From Casp-actino8 sp001510455 (GTDB lineage: Bacteria > Actinomycetota > Acidimicrobiia > Acidimicrobiales > Ilumatobacteraceae): a stretch of DNA of 64,000 nt. The translations under genes were made by a program, and so were the position numbers. This document shows positions 17,011 to 26,076 of the stretch, piece by piece. The stretch's first letter is position 1; the number at the start of each line of letters is the position of its first letter. The stretch lies in the NCBI GenBank assembly GCA_027592035.1, contig JAQCIK010000009.1:1-64000 (forward strand). The letters are read 5' to 3'. The notes under the pieces were generated by a model. It had not been told where the DNA came from. It saw nothing but the letters and a program-made list of their open reading frames with translations, and made no database searches.

Positions 17011-17922
17011 TCATGAGAGGAAGCCGTTTCGTAGATTCGACATCATGACCTCGGCGACGGCAATCGGGTGCTGGGCATGAACGTCGTGATGAGCCGGACG
17101 AAACCAATGCACACGACCGCGCTTCAGAAGTCGTAACGCCTCGTCGACCGCTCGATCCTTGTTCTCGGTCCAAGCCACGTCACCGGAGTCGGCGGGGACG
17201 AACAGTACCGGGCGATCGATGTGCGCATAGAGATCACTCGGCCGGTGTGCCCACAGTTCACGAAGGATCGTCATGTGCGTGTCGAACGGGAGCCACGGAC
17301 GAACGGTGCCGTCGTCGAGCAGCTCGAAATTCGAGAGCGTTCCGATGATTCCCGACTCGGGCCAGTCGGCGTGCATCGATCGAATCGCGGCTTCCATGCG
17401 TCCGGCTCGGGTTCCGGCGAGTCGGGGTGGTTGCAGCGCATCCGCACAGTCCTCCCAGACCGGAAACGAGCGTTGAAGATCGATCATTCCACCGTCGACG
17501 GCGACCGAACCGATGACGCGATCGGGAAAGCGATGAGCGGCATCGACGACCACGTTGCCTCCCCACGACTGACCGACGAACACCGCTCGTTCGAGATCGA
17601 AGTCGTCGAGGACTCGACACAGGTCGCGGCCGATGGTGGCGAAGTCGTAGCCCGATGAAGGTCGGTCGCTGCGGCCATGACCGCGCAGGTCGACGGCGAT
17701 CGAACGAACACCTAGAGTCGTCAGCGCCGCGGCAACTCCGTCCCACATCCGGGCGTTCGATGCGAGACCATGGATCAACAACACCGGAGGTAGAGAGGCA
17801 TCGGGGCGGGACGGTGAGCGATCGACGACCCGCAGTGACACTCCCTCGGCGACGCTGACGTGTCCGACGTCGCCGTCGGAGACCGGAAAGCGCTCCGCGA
17901 AGGTGGAAGAAACGGGAATCAT
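17011..17922 (-). CDS. Alpha/beta hydrolase
   Basis: A 303-residue alpha/beta hydrolase: oxyanion segment LIHGLASNARMW (50-60), DLRGHGRSD (79-86), nucleophile elbow GQSWGG with Ser119, and a late His in PAHHDVHAQH. The substrate is unknown. The ATG at 17922 is chosen; a CAGACT hexamer is eight bases upstream. It probably heads a unit with the S51-like gene and is divergent from larE. Confidence 0.85.
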   Translation of the reverse strand: MIPVSSTFAERFPVSDGDVGHVSVAEGVSLRVVDRSPSRPDASLPPVLLIHGLASNARMWDGVAAALTTLGVRSIAVDLRGHGRSDRPSSGYDFATIGRDLCRVLDDFDLERAVFVGQSWGGNVVVDAAHRFPDRVIGSVAVDGGMIDLQRSFPVWEDCADALQPPRLAGTRAGRMEAAIRSMHADWPESGIIGTLSNFELLDDGTVRPWLPFDTHMTILRELWAHRPSDLYAHIDRPVLFVPADSGDVAWTENKDRAVDEALRLLKRGRVHWFRPAHHDVHAQHPIAVAEVMMSNLRNGFLS

Positions 17923-17969
17923 GCACTGAGAGTCTGCCGTTGTCGGCTCCGCATGGCACGATGGAGAGC

Positions 17970-18848
17970 GTGGAGACATCGGCCACGGCATCACTCGACT
18001 CGAAAATCGCCGATCTGGAGACGATCATCGGCGAACTCGAGAACGTCGTGGTGGCCTTCAGTGGAGGAGCGGATTCGGCGTTTCTCGCTCATGTCGCTCA
18101 TCGAGTTCTCGGTAGCGACCGAAGTGTGGCGGTCACTGCTGTGTCACCGAGCCTGGCCGGGGCCGAAGAAGCCGAGTGCCGAACACTCGCTGGCGAATGG
18201 GGTTTGTCGTGGTTGCCGGTGGACACCGCTGAGATGGAGCGAGCGGCCTATCGAGCGAACGACGTCGATCGTTGCTATCACTGCAAGGCCGAGTTGATGG
18301 ACGTGGTCGCTCCGATCGCCGATGCACGACGAGCGACGGTGGTTCTCGGAGTCAATCTTGACGATCTCTCCGATCATCGCCCGGGTCAACGCGCGGCAAT
18401 CGAACGAGGCGCGGTGTTTCCGATGGTGCAGGCCGGGTTCACGAAAGCTGACGTACGAGAAGCCTCGCGACGTCTCGGTCTTCGCACATGGGACAAGCCC
18501 GCCGCGGCGTGTCTCGCCAGTCGAGTTCCGTACGGGACTCCCGTTTCGGTCGAGATTCTCTCCCGCGTCGATCGAGCCGAGGATGTCCTGCGGCGACTCG
18601 GCTTCCGCCAGGTACGCGTCCGTCATTACGGCGAAACGGCACGGGTCGAGGTCGACGAGCTCGAGTTGGCCCGGGCGGTGTCGGCTCGTCGGGAGATCGT
18701 CGAGGGACTGCGACAGGCGGGGTATCGCTACGTGACCCTCGATCTCGAGGGATTTCGAAGCGGCAACCTGAATCAAGCGGTCGATCCGGCATCAACGGTT
18801 CGTCGGCACGACGGTGGCGACCGTAGGGTTCCGTACGACGCGGGCTGA
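17970..18848 (+). CDS. larE: LarE-type ATP-dependent sulfur transferase, three-Cys form
   Basis: A 292-residue PP-loop enzyme of the LarE family, which adenylates and thiolates the nicotinic-acid-derived precursor of the nickel-pincer cofactor of lactate racemase-type enzymes. The ATP loop SGGADS is at 31-36. Cys181 in ACLASR matches the sulfur-donor Cys, and a CYHC pair (Cys102, Cys105) is also present. Three such cysteines characterise LarE forms reported to bind a [4Fe-4S] cluster instead of sacrificing a Cys; applying that here is an inference. GTG 17970 has CACGAT seven bases upstream; ATG 17961 is an alternative. larA, larB and larC are not in the window. Confidence 0.85.
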   Translation: METSATASLDSKIADLETIIGELENVVVAFSGGADSAFLAHVAHRVLGSDRSVAVTAVSPSLAGAEEAECRTLAGEWGLSWLPVDTAEMERAAYRANDVDRCYHCKAELMDVVAPIADARRATVVLGVNLDDLSDHRPGQRAAIERGAVFPMVQAGFTKADVREASRRLGLRTWDKPAAACLASRVPYGTPVSVEILSRVDRAEDVLRRLGFRQVRVRHYGETARVEVDELELARAVSARREIVEGLRQAGYRYVTLDLEGFRSGNLNQAVDPASTVRRHDGGDRRVPYDAG

Positions 18849-18873
18849 CCGCGCGCACTCGAAAGGACGAGTC

Positions 18874-19929
18874 ATGAAGTTGTCCATGATGCTCAATTAC
18901 GCCGGCGGCTTCCACCAGGCGGTCGACCGAGTGGTCGAACTCGAGAAGGCCGGACTCGACGTGGTCTGGATCGCCGAGGCCTACAGCGCCGATGCAATCA
19001 GTCAGGTCGGATACCTGGCGGCCAAGACAAACACCGTCGAGATCGGAACCGGAATTCTGAACGTCTACAGCCGTACGGCGGCTCTCATGGCGCAGACGGC
19101 GGTCGGTTGCGACTACGTGAGCAACGGTCGCTTCATTCTCGGACTGGGTGCCAGTGGCCCGCAGGTGATCGAAGGGTTCCACGGCGTTCCTTACGAGAAG
19201 CCCATGATGCGTCTGAAGGAGTACATCGAGGCGTGTCGGATGATCTGGAAGCGTGAGCAGCCGTTCCAGATGGATGGTCAGACGGTCAAGGTTCCAGTGC
19301 CGGCCGGCGAGGGGACCGGACTCGGCAAGCCACTGAAGATCATCAAGCCCGGGCAGGACATCAGACCCGACATTCCGATCTGGTGGGCGAGCCTCATGGG
19401 TCTCAGTGTTCAGGCGACCGCCGAAGTGGCCGACGGTTGGCTGCCGATCTTCTTCGATCCCGAGAAGTTCCACACCGTGTGGGGCGACGATCTGAAGAAG
19501 GGACTGGCCAAGCGAGATCCGAAGCTCGGCCCGCTGCAGATCTCGGCCGGCGGAATGGCCGCCATCGACGAGAAGTTGACCGGAGACGCTCGTACTCAAA
19601 TCCTCGACTTCGCTCGGCCGAACGTCGCTCTCTACGTCGGTGGAATGGGAGCCCGGGACAAGAACTTCTACAACACGATCTGCAAGAAGTACGGCTACGA
19701 GAAGGAAGCCATCGAGATCCAGGATCTCTACCTCTCGGGCAAGAAGGAGGAAGCCGCCGCGGCCGTTCCGGGTGCCATGCTCGAGAACACCAACCTCGTC
19801 GGACCGAAGAACTACGTGAAGGAGCGTCTGGCCGCCTACAAGGAAGCCGGTGTCACGATCTTGTCGGTCACACCGGTCGGTCCTGATGCCGTCAAGACCA
19901 TCGAGACTCTGAAGGAGATGATCAGCTGA
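18874..19929 (+). CDS. LLM-class F420-dependent oxidoreductase
   Basis: A 351-residue luciferase-like TIM-barrel protein (KLSMMLNYAGGF, WIAEAYSADAISQVG, GRFILGLGASGPQVIEGFHG). In actinobacteria these usually use F420H2 and act on diverse substrates. The ATG at 18874 follows a GAAAGGA ribosome site. It lies 25 bases after larE and eight bases before the beta-lactamase-fold hydrolase, so the three may be one unit, though no functional link is obvious. Confidence 0.88.
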   Translation: MKLSMMLNYAGGFHQAVDRVVELEKAGLDVVWIAEAYSADAISQVGYLAAKTNTVEIGTGILNVYSRTAALMAQTAVGCDYVSNGRFILGLGASGPQVIEGFHGVPYEKPMMRLKEYIEACRMIWKREQPFQMDGQTVKVPVPAGEGTGLGKPLKIIKPGQDIRPDIPIWWASLMGLSVQATAEVADGWLPIFFDPEKFHTVWGDDLKKGLAKRDPKLGPLQISAGGMAAIDEKLTGDARTQILDFARPNVALYVGGMGARDKNFYNTICKKYGYEKEAIEIQDLYLSGKKEEAAAAVPGAMLENTNLVGPKNYVKERLAAYKEAGVTILSVTPVGPDAVKTIETLKEMIS

Positions 19930-19937
19930 TTTCGAAC

Positions 19938-21119
19938 GTGGGGGGAACCGTTTCGGCGGGCTGGGAGCCCGTGCGCGACGCTTTCGTCGCCAATCTCGAG
20001 AGCGGCCAGGAGACCGGCTGCGCGGTGTCGGTGTACCACCGAGGTCAGAAGGTGGTCGATCTCTGGGGTGGCCATTACGACGATGCCGGTACCACGCCGT
20101 ATTCCGACGACACTCTGCAGTTGGTGTTCTCCACCACCAAGGGCATCACCGCCATTGCGGTGGCGATGTGCGTCGAGCGGGGACTGTTGTCGTACGACGA
20201 GAAGGTGTCGACGTACTGGCCCGAGTTCGCGGCTCACGGCAAGAGTGATGCGACCGTTGCACAACTCTTGTCGCACCAGTGCGGGCTCTACACGGTCGAT
20301 GGTGAGATCTCGCTCGCTGATGCGCTCGACTGGTCGACGGTCACGAGTCGACTCGCCGACACCGCTCCTCGGTGGCCGATCGGAGCGCAGCACGGCTATC
20401 ACGCCCTCACGTACGGATGGTTGGCCGGCGAACTCGTTCGGCGGGTCGACCCCTCGGGCCGAAGTCTCGGTTCGTTCGTGCGTGACGAGATCGTCGATCG
20501 TGTCGGCGCTGAACTCTGGATCGGTCTGCCAGCCGAGCTCGAGGATCGCGTCTCGCCGATGATCGGCGGATTGAATCCGGGCGGAGGTGACGACGTCGAT
20601 CCAGCCGTGAAGGCCATGCTCGAACAGTTCATGGGGCCGAACTCTCCGGCTGGTCAGGCGTTGTCGCTCAACGGGGCATTCTCGGTCGAGGGAGCGTTCA
20701 ACCGCCGCGATGTTCACGCAGCCGAGATCCCGGCGGCCAACGGCATCACCAACGCCCGGAGTTTGGCCCGTATCTACGCAGCGACCATCGGCGAGGTCGA
20801 CGGTGTTCGATTGCTCGATCCGAGCTCGGTCGAAGTGGCCCGCACGACGGTCACGCCAGCTGGTGAACCCGACACCTGCCTCATCATGCCCACCACTTTC
20901 GGGATGGGTTTCATGACGCACGGACAATTCACGCCGTACGCCGGTCCTGGCTCGTTCGGTCATCCGGGGGCCGGTGGTTCGGTGGCCTTCGCCCAACCCG
21001 AGCGCGACATGGCCTTCGCCTACGTCATGAATCGGATGGCCGAGAATCTGGCGAACGATCTGCGGGCACAGGCATTGACCGATGCTGCAGCTGCGTGCGC
21101 AGACGCCGCGTCGCGCTGA
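19938..21119 (+). CDS. Serine hydrolase of the beta-lactamase (class C/esterase) fold
   Basis: A 393-residue protein with the nucleophile motif Ser65-Thr-Thr-Lys68 (FSTTKGI), a Tyr motif YGW in HALTYGWLAGEL and the third box HPGAGGS. There is no signal peptide, which favours an intracellular esterase/EstB-like role over cell-wall work. The GTG at 19938 is the first start after the LLM gene. Its last 95 bases overlap the 3' end of the convergent MFS gene. Confidence 0.87.
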   Translation: MGGTVSAGWEPVRDAFVANLESGQETGCAVSVYHRGQKVVDLWGGHYDDAGTTPYSDDTLQLVFSTTKGITAIAVAMCVERGLLSYDEKVSTYWPEFAAHGKSDATVAQLLSHQCGLYTVDGEISLADALDWSTVTSRLADTAPRWPIGAQHGYHALTYGWLAGELVRRVDPSGRSLGSFVRDEIVDRVGAELWIGLPAELEDRVSPMIGGLNPGGGDDVDPAVKAMLEQFMGPNSPAGQALSLNGAFSVEGAFNRRDVHAAEIPAANGITNARSLARIYAATIGEVDGVRLLDPSSVEVARTTVTPAGEPDTCLIMPTTFGMGFMTHGQFTPYAGPGSFGHPGAGGSVAFAQPERDMAFAYVMNRMAENLANDLRAQALTDAAAACADAASR

Positions 21120-22293
21120 TGTAGATCAAACTGGCGACCGCTGCCGCGGCGGCGAACACCGATATTGCTTCGCGCACTCCGATGGCATCGGACAGAACGC
21201 CCGCCAGGGCACTAGTGGCCGACATGGTCAGAGTGACGAGAGCGAAGTCTCCGGCGAGGATCCGCCCTCGCATTTCGTCGGGTGAGTGCAATTGAAGACC
21301 GAACGAGCTGAGTGTCCATTGGGCGCCTCCACCGAGATGCGCGAGTGTGATGAAGAGTGCCGCCAACGCGAACATGGGCATCCACACTCCGGTCAGGTAG
21401 CACACGCTGAAGAGAAGACTCGACATGCCGCAGATCCGGAGGACCTTCGAGAGATCGTGTCCGGTGTAGCGCAGGGCGATAGCCGGACCGAGGCCGGCCC
21501 CGAGGCCACGAGCGCCGATGAGAATTCCTCGAGAGGCATCGCCACCGCCGTAGACGTCACTCGCCAGAACCGCGAGCTGGGACACGACTCCACTCCCGAC
21601 GGCGAATGTCGTCTTCGAAAGAATGAGGGCGAGCAGAACCGGATCTCGTCGGGCGTGCCCGAGTGCTTCGTTCATGTCGGCCATCGGACGTAGACGGCGA
21701 GAGGTCGGTTGTCGCGGAGCCTGTAGGGGAGTGCGGATCCGAGAGAACACCCAAGCCGATGCCGCGAATGACACTGCATTGGCCACGAACGATGCATCGC
21801 GTCCGAAGATCGCCGCGAAGAATCCTCCGATGGCGGCGCCGATCGCGAGCATGATTCCCCACGTCGATCCGAGAAGTGCGTTGGCACGGTTCAACTCGTC
21901 GGGATCGCGTGCGAGATTGGGGATCGACGCTTGGCTGGCTGGTCCGACGACCGCGGCCAAGCCGGAGATCGAACTCTGAAGTACGAAAGCGAGCCACACC
22001 GTGTCGGCGCCCACGCCAAGAAGTCCGAGAGCAGCGACGGCCTGGATGCAACTCACGATGACGAGGATTCGGCGACGGTCGAAGCGATCGGCGATGGGTC
22101 CGGCGAAGGGTGAGGCCAGAAACGACGGTAGTGAGAAGGTCACCATCACCATCGATACAAGAAAGTTGGAGTCGGTGAGGTCTTTCACGAGGCCGAGCAG
22201 GGCCACGAAGCTGAACCAGTCCCCCATGTACGAGATGACTTGGGCGACGAACATTCGCCGCAGGTCGTCGTTCCGGCGCAGCATCGTCCACAT
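21025..22293 (-). CDS. MFS transporter
   Basis: A 422-residue protein with about 12 membrane helices and the loop motif ADRFDRRRILV between helices 2 and 3, typical of major facilitator exporters of the enterobactin/drug-efflux branch. The last helix ends near residue 398, and the polar tail (RTQLQHRSMPVPADRSPDS) is encoded antisense to the hydrolase gene. A TAGCGT lies nine bases before the ATG at 22293. Substrate unknown. Confidence 0.88.
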   Translation of the reverse strand: MWTMLRRNDDLRRMFVAQVISYMGDWFSFVALLGLVKDLTDSNFLVSMVMVTFSLPSFLASPFAGPIADRFDRRRILVIVSCIQAVAALGLLGVGADTVWLAFVLQSSISGLAAVVGPASQASIPNLARDPDELNRANALLGSTWGIMLAIGAAIGGFFAAIFGRDASFVANAVSFAASAWVFSRIRTPLQAPRQPTSRRLRPMADMNEALGHARRDPVLLALILSKTTFAVGSGVVSQLAVLASDVYGGGDASRGILIGARGLGAGLGPAIALRYTGHDLSKVLRICGMSSLLFSVCYLTGVWMPMFALAALFITLAHLGGGAQWTLSSFGLQLHSPDEMRGRILAGDFALVTLTMSATSALAGVLSDAIGVREAISVFAAAAAVASLIYISATRRLRTQLQHRSMPVPADRSPDSRPSDS

Positions 22294-22318
22294 GGCGACC
22301 GAACGCTACGTGCTCGGG

Positions 22319-23758
22319 TCAGCGTCGTGCGTGATCGCGAAGTACGTGAGCCATCGCGATCGTGACCTTGCGACCGGTCGGTACGTGAAGGAATTCGTTC
22401 GGGCCGTGGGCATTCGACCCGGGCCCGAGCACTCCGGTGATCACGAACTGGGCTTCGGGGAACTTCTCGCCGAGCATTCCCATGAAGGGGATCGTGCCAC
22501 CCTCGCCGAAAGCACGCCAGGACGCACCGAATGCAGCCATCGACGCGCGTTCGAGAGCCTCGGCGAGCCAGGGATCGAAAGTCGGTGCGTTCCAACCCGG
22601 CGCAGCATGGGAATTCGACAAGGTCACACGAGCCCGGTAGGGCACGTCGGTTTCGAGCGCGGACCGTAGGGCAGTCAATGCTCGGTGGGGATCGCACGTC
22701 GGCGGAAGTCGGAACGACAAAGAGAGTGCTGTGTACGGACGAAGAACGTTGCCGCCCCGAGCCGTCGCGGGGAGACCATCGGCTCCCACGTACGACAATG
22801 TCGGTCGCCACGTGTGGGCGAGAATCTGTTCGACCGGATCGTCGACGCACGGACCGGCATCGTCGACGAACGGGTAGTGACTCGACAGTGGGTCGGGGAA
22901 TTCTGCGCTCGTGAGTTCGGCCTCACGACGGCGATCATCGGGGATCTCGACGTGCATCTCCTCGAGCAGGACTCGGCCGGTCGTCGCATCCTCGAGACGG
23001 TCGAGCATTGAGCGCAGGATGCGGAACGAACTGGGAACGATGCCACTCGCCTCGCCGCTGTGCACCCCCTCGGAGAGAATGTCGACGCGTGCGACGGTCG
23101 ACACCAGTCCTCGCAGAGACGTGGTCACCCAGAGTCGGTTCTCGTCGAGGCAGCCCGAGTCGAGGCAGATCACCAGACTCGGTGTGCCGATGAGACCGCT
23201 GAGGTGTTCGAGGTATGCCGGCAGGTCGGGGCTGCCGCTCTCCTCGCTGGCTTCGATGAGAACGACGAGTCGACCGTGGGACCATCCCGCTCGCTGCGCG
23301 GCCTCGATGGCGAGTAGGGATGCGTAAGCGGAGTAGCCGTCGTCGGCACCGCCTCGCCCGTAGAGGCGGTCGCCCTCGAGGACCGGAGTCCAGGGACCGA
23401 GGCCGTCGCGCCAACCCTCCATCTCGGGTTGTTTGTCGAGATGGCCGTACAAGAGAACGGTGTCGTTCGGTCCGTGTCGCGAACCCTCACCGAAAGGTGG
23501 AATCTCCATGACGAGCAGCGGGGTGAGTCCCGGTAGTTCGACGACATCGATCGACAGGCCGGCGATCTCGCGTGCGGCACACCAACGACGGATGTGTTCG
23601 ACGGCTCGATCCATGTGTCCGAGTGCTTTCCACTCGGGTTCGTACAACTTCGACACGTTGGGGATCGCGATGTAGTCGCAGATCTCGGGCAACACGTCGT
23701 CGTGCCAGACGGACGTCACGTGTCCGGAGACGATTTCATCGGATTCGAGAGACCTCAT
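22319..23758 (-). CDS. M20-family metallopeptidase (dipeptidase-like)
   Basis: A 479-residue M20 enzyme. Candidate zinc ligands and catalytic residues are His106/Asp108 (GHLDKQ), Asp139 in GRGGADDG, Glu172/Glu173 (EASEESGS) and a late His in GPGSNAHGPNE. It should hydrolyse dipeptides or acylated amino acids in the cytoplasm. The ATG at 23758 is 11 bases after the stop of the nitronate monooxygenase-like gene, giving a three-gene unit with it and the flavoprotein upstream. Confidence 0.88.
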   Translation of the reverse strand: MRSLESDEIVSGHVTSVWHDDVLPEICDYIAIPNVSKLYEPEWKALGHMDRAVEHIRRWCAAREIAGLSIDVVELPGLTPLLVMEIPPFGEGSRHGPNDTVLLYGHLDKQPEMEGWRDGLGPWTPVLEGDRLYGRGGADDGYSAYASLLAIEAAQRAGWSHGRLVVLIEASEESGSPDLPAYLEHLSGLIGTPSLVICLDSGCLDENRLWVTTSLRGLVSTVARVDILSEGVHSGEASGIVPSSFRILRSMLDRLEDATTGRVLLEEMHVEIPDDRRREAELTSAEFPDPLSSHYPFVDDAGPCVDDPVEQILAHTWRPTLSYVGADGLPATARGGNVLRPYTALSLSFRLPPTCDPHRALTALRSALETDVPYRARVTLSNSHAAPGWNAPTFDPWLAEALERASMAAFGASWRAFGEGGTIPFMGMLGEKFPEAQFVITGVLGPGSNAHGPNEFLHVPTGRKVTIAMAHVLRDHARR

Positions 23759-23769
23759 GGCAGCAGATC

Positions 23770-24735
23770 TCAGCGCCGGACAGCGCTCATGGCCGCGATC
23801 ACTTTCTCGGCTTCGCTGACGATCTGGCGCACGAGATCACCGGCTGGTGTGAGTTCGTGAATCGCCCCCACGCCTTGCCCGCACGGCATGAACTCCTTGG
23901 TCACGTCGACATCGGTGTCGGGCGGATATCCCATGTGATTGGCTCCCGCCTGAGCCGACGCGAACGCCTGCTCGGGAAACTTCTTCAGCTCGTCGGGATT
24001 CTTCTCGAAGTGATCCGTCCAGTCGGTTCGCACGACTCGACAGGTCTTGCCGGTGTACGCGCGCGAGATCACGGTTTCGTCCTCGGCGATGCGGGTGAGA
24101 GTGTCCTTGTAGGCGTTCGGAGCGTGGGCTTCGGGTGTGGCGATGAAGCGAGTGCCCATCCAGACTCCGTCGGCACCGAGAGCGATCGAAGCCGCCAGGC
24201 CTCGTCCGTCGAAGAGGCCTCCAGCAGCCACCACCGGAACACGATCACCGACGGCATCGACGACCTGAGGAACCAAGGCCATGGTGGCGACGGTGCCGGT
24301 GTGGCCACCACCTTCGGTTCCCTGGGCCACGACGAAATCGCAGCCGCTGGCCACTGCAGCAACGGCGTGGCGGACCTTGCCGCACATCGATCCCACGAGA
24401 ACGTTGTTGCGATGAAGGACGTCGACGATCTCGCGCGGAACGCCGAGCCCGGCCACGAAGATTCGAGCCCCACCACGAATCACGCTTTCGACGTCGCGCT
24501 CCAGTTGACCCGGAATGGCGGTCAGGAGATCGACTCCGAAGGGTTTCGACGTGAGAGTGTGCACTCGAGCGATCTCTTCGTCGAGTTGGCCGGGTCGCAT
24601 CGGTGCGGCGCCGAAGGTTCCGATTCCACCGGCCTCACTCACTGCGGCCACCAAGTCGGAGTACGAGACTCCGCCCATGCCGGCGAGCATCACGGGGTGT
24701 TCGATGTCGAGGAGTTCGGTGAGACGAGTCTTCAT
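23770..24735 (-). CDS. Nitronate monooxygenase / 2-nitropropane dioxygenase-like flavoprotein
   Basis: A 321-residue FMN TIM-barrel protein: HPVMLAGMGGVSYSDLVAAVS at the N-terminus, AQGTEGGGHTG (FMN phosphate region) and VVAAGGLFDGRG. The family oxidises alkyl nitronates or acts as enoyl reductase-like enzymes. The ATG at 24735 overlaps the upstream stop by four bases. Confidence 0.87.
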   Translation of the reverse strand: MKTRLTELLDIEHPVMLAGMGGVSYSDLVAAVSEAGGIGTFGAAPMRPGQLDEEIARVHTLTSKPFGVDLLTAIPGQLERDVESVIRGGARIFVAGLGVPREIVDVLHRNNVLVGSMCGKVRHAVAAVASGCDFVVAQGTEGGGHTGTVATMALVPQVVDAVGDRVPVVAAGGLFDGRGLAASIALGADGVWMGTRFIATPEAHAPNAYKDTLTRIAEDETVISRAYTGKTCRVVRTDWTDHFEKNPDELKKFPEQAFASAQAGANHMGYPPDTDVDVTKEFMPCGQGVGAIHELTPAGDLVRQIVSEAEKVIAAMSAVRR

Positions 24736-25964
24736 CCTCCGAACGGTACTTGGTACGCCCCTGTGCGCCGGAACAGGTGACGATGCCAACGTCGCGGTGT
24801 GAGAGCGATGGCCCGCGGCTCGTCCTCGAACATCCAGCGGGCGAAGTTGCGACGTCCCCAGTTGCCGGCGTGGTCGAGGATCGCGATGGCACCTTGAGCA
24901 CCAGTGTCTCGGGCCAATACCTTCGACAGTCGAAGTGACATGCGATGGTCGGCGGCCAGGTGGCGATCGACCGCTGATCGATAGTGACGGCGGACCTCGA
25001 CAGGTTCACCTCCAGCGGCGATCGCACGAGCGGCTTCGACACCGGTCAGCAGGGCCTGTCCGATTCCCTCACCGGTCAGAGCATCGGTCGCCATGGCCGC
25101 GTCGCCCACGACGAGGACCCGACCCACGCCAGTGGTCGCGTGATCGATTCGGGCCGGAATCGGCCACGCAGTGTGGCGACCTTCGAATTCGGCGTCGGGA
25201 CCGAGTGCCGCGACGACATGTGGTCGTTGCACGAGATCCTCCCAGGTGCGCTTCATGTCCTTGCCATGTCGGGTTCCGTCGCGGAGAATTCCGAAACCAA
25301 CGTTGGCGCGCCCACCGGGCAACGGGAAGCTCCAGGCGTAACCGGGAAGCAGATCGCGATCGAACCAGACGTGGAGTCGTGAGGCGGCCGTTCCGGTCAC
25401 GTTGCTCACGTACTGACGGAACGCATGCCACTCGCCGAGGTAACCCTCAGGAGTCATGCCGAGTGACCGACGGATCGGGCTCCACATGCCATCGGCGGCC
25501 ACGAGCCAACGAGTCGTGATGGTGGAGCCGTCGTCGAACGCGACATCGACGGTCTGCTCGCGCTGTACGAGTCCGGTGAACGACACTCCTTCGATCACGT
25601 CGACTCCGACCGAACGGGCTCGCTCGACGAGCGCGTCGTCGAGATCGAGCCGCGGGACCACGGCGGCGTATCGCCCATCGGAGGGCAGAGGGACGAACAC
25701 CTCCCGCCCCGACGGCGAGCGCAGCCATGCACCGTCGACATCGAACCAGTTCGACATCCGGGACGGATCGAGTCCGAGTGTTTCGAGGTGGCGAAGAGCA
25801 AGAGTCGTCAGACCGTCACCGCAGCATTTGTCGCGTGGGAATCGAGCCTTGTCGACGAGGGTGACCGAGAGTCCGGCATCGACGGCTGTGATGGCGGCAG
25901 CGGTGCCGGCTGGTCCGGCTCCGACGATCACGAGGTCACGTATCGAAGGGTCGGTCGCGGGCAC
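24732..25964 (-). CDS. Geranylgeranyl reductase-family FAD oxidoreductase
   Basis: A 410-residue flavoprotein with the FAD Rossmann motif GAGPAG (15-20), the CCGDGL segment of the geranylgeranyl/menaquinone reductase branch, and the second FAD motif VLVVGDAAMATDALTGEGI. It probably saturates an isoprenoid chain such as that of menaquinone or a membrane lipid. The start is GTG 25964, with TAGCCT six bases upstream, and the gene heads the unit down to the M20 peptidase. Confidence 0.85.
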   Translation of the reverse strand: MPATDPSIRDLVIVGAGPAGTAAAITAVDAGLSVTLVDKARFPRDKCCGDGLTTLALRHLETLGLDPSRMSNWFDVDGAWLRSPSGREVFVPLPSDGRYAAVVPRLDLDDALVERARSVGVDVIEGVSFTGLVQREQTVDVAFDDGSTITTRWLVAADGMWSPIRRSLGMTPEGYLGEWHAFRQYVSNVTGTAASRLHVWFDRDLLPGYAWSFPLPGGRANVGFGILRDGTRHGKDMKRTWEDLVQRPHVVAALGPDAEFEGRHTAWPIPARIDHATTGVGRVLVVGDAAMATDALTGEGIGQALLTGVEAARAIAAGGEPVEVRRHYRSAVDRHLAADHRMSLRLSKVLARDTGAQGAIAILDHAGNWGRRNFARWMFEDEPRAIALTPRRWHRHLFRRTGAYQVPFGG

Positions 25965-25970
25965 GAGGAG

Positions 25971-25976
25971 AGGCTA
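25971..25976 (-). promoter_or_regulatory. -10-like box of the flavoprotein unit
   Basis: TAGCCT on the minus strand, six bases before the GTG at 25964. Confidence 0.5.
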
Positions 25977-26016
25977 GGAGGGCCCTTCGACTGGTGCTCG
26001 ACTCGGCGCCACTTCC

Positions 26017-26022
26017 TATGAT
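26017..26022 (+). promoter_or_regulatory. Candidate -10 box of the SDR-MaoC operon
   Basis: TATGAT, followed by a leader of about 50 bases with a GGGAAGGA ribosome site before the ATG at 26077. No convincing -35 is visible. Confidence 0.45.
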
Positions 26023-26076
26023 CGACATCACGTAAGTCACACGGGCGACGGCCCGGCGATTCGGGAAGGACACGAC

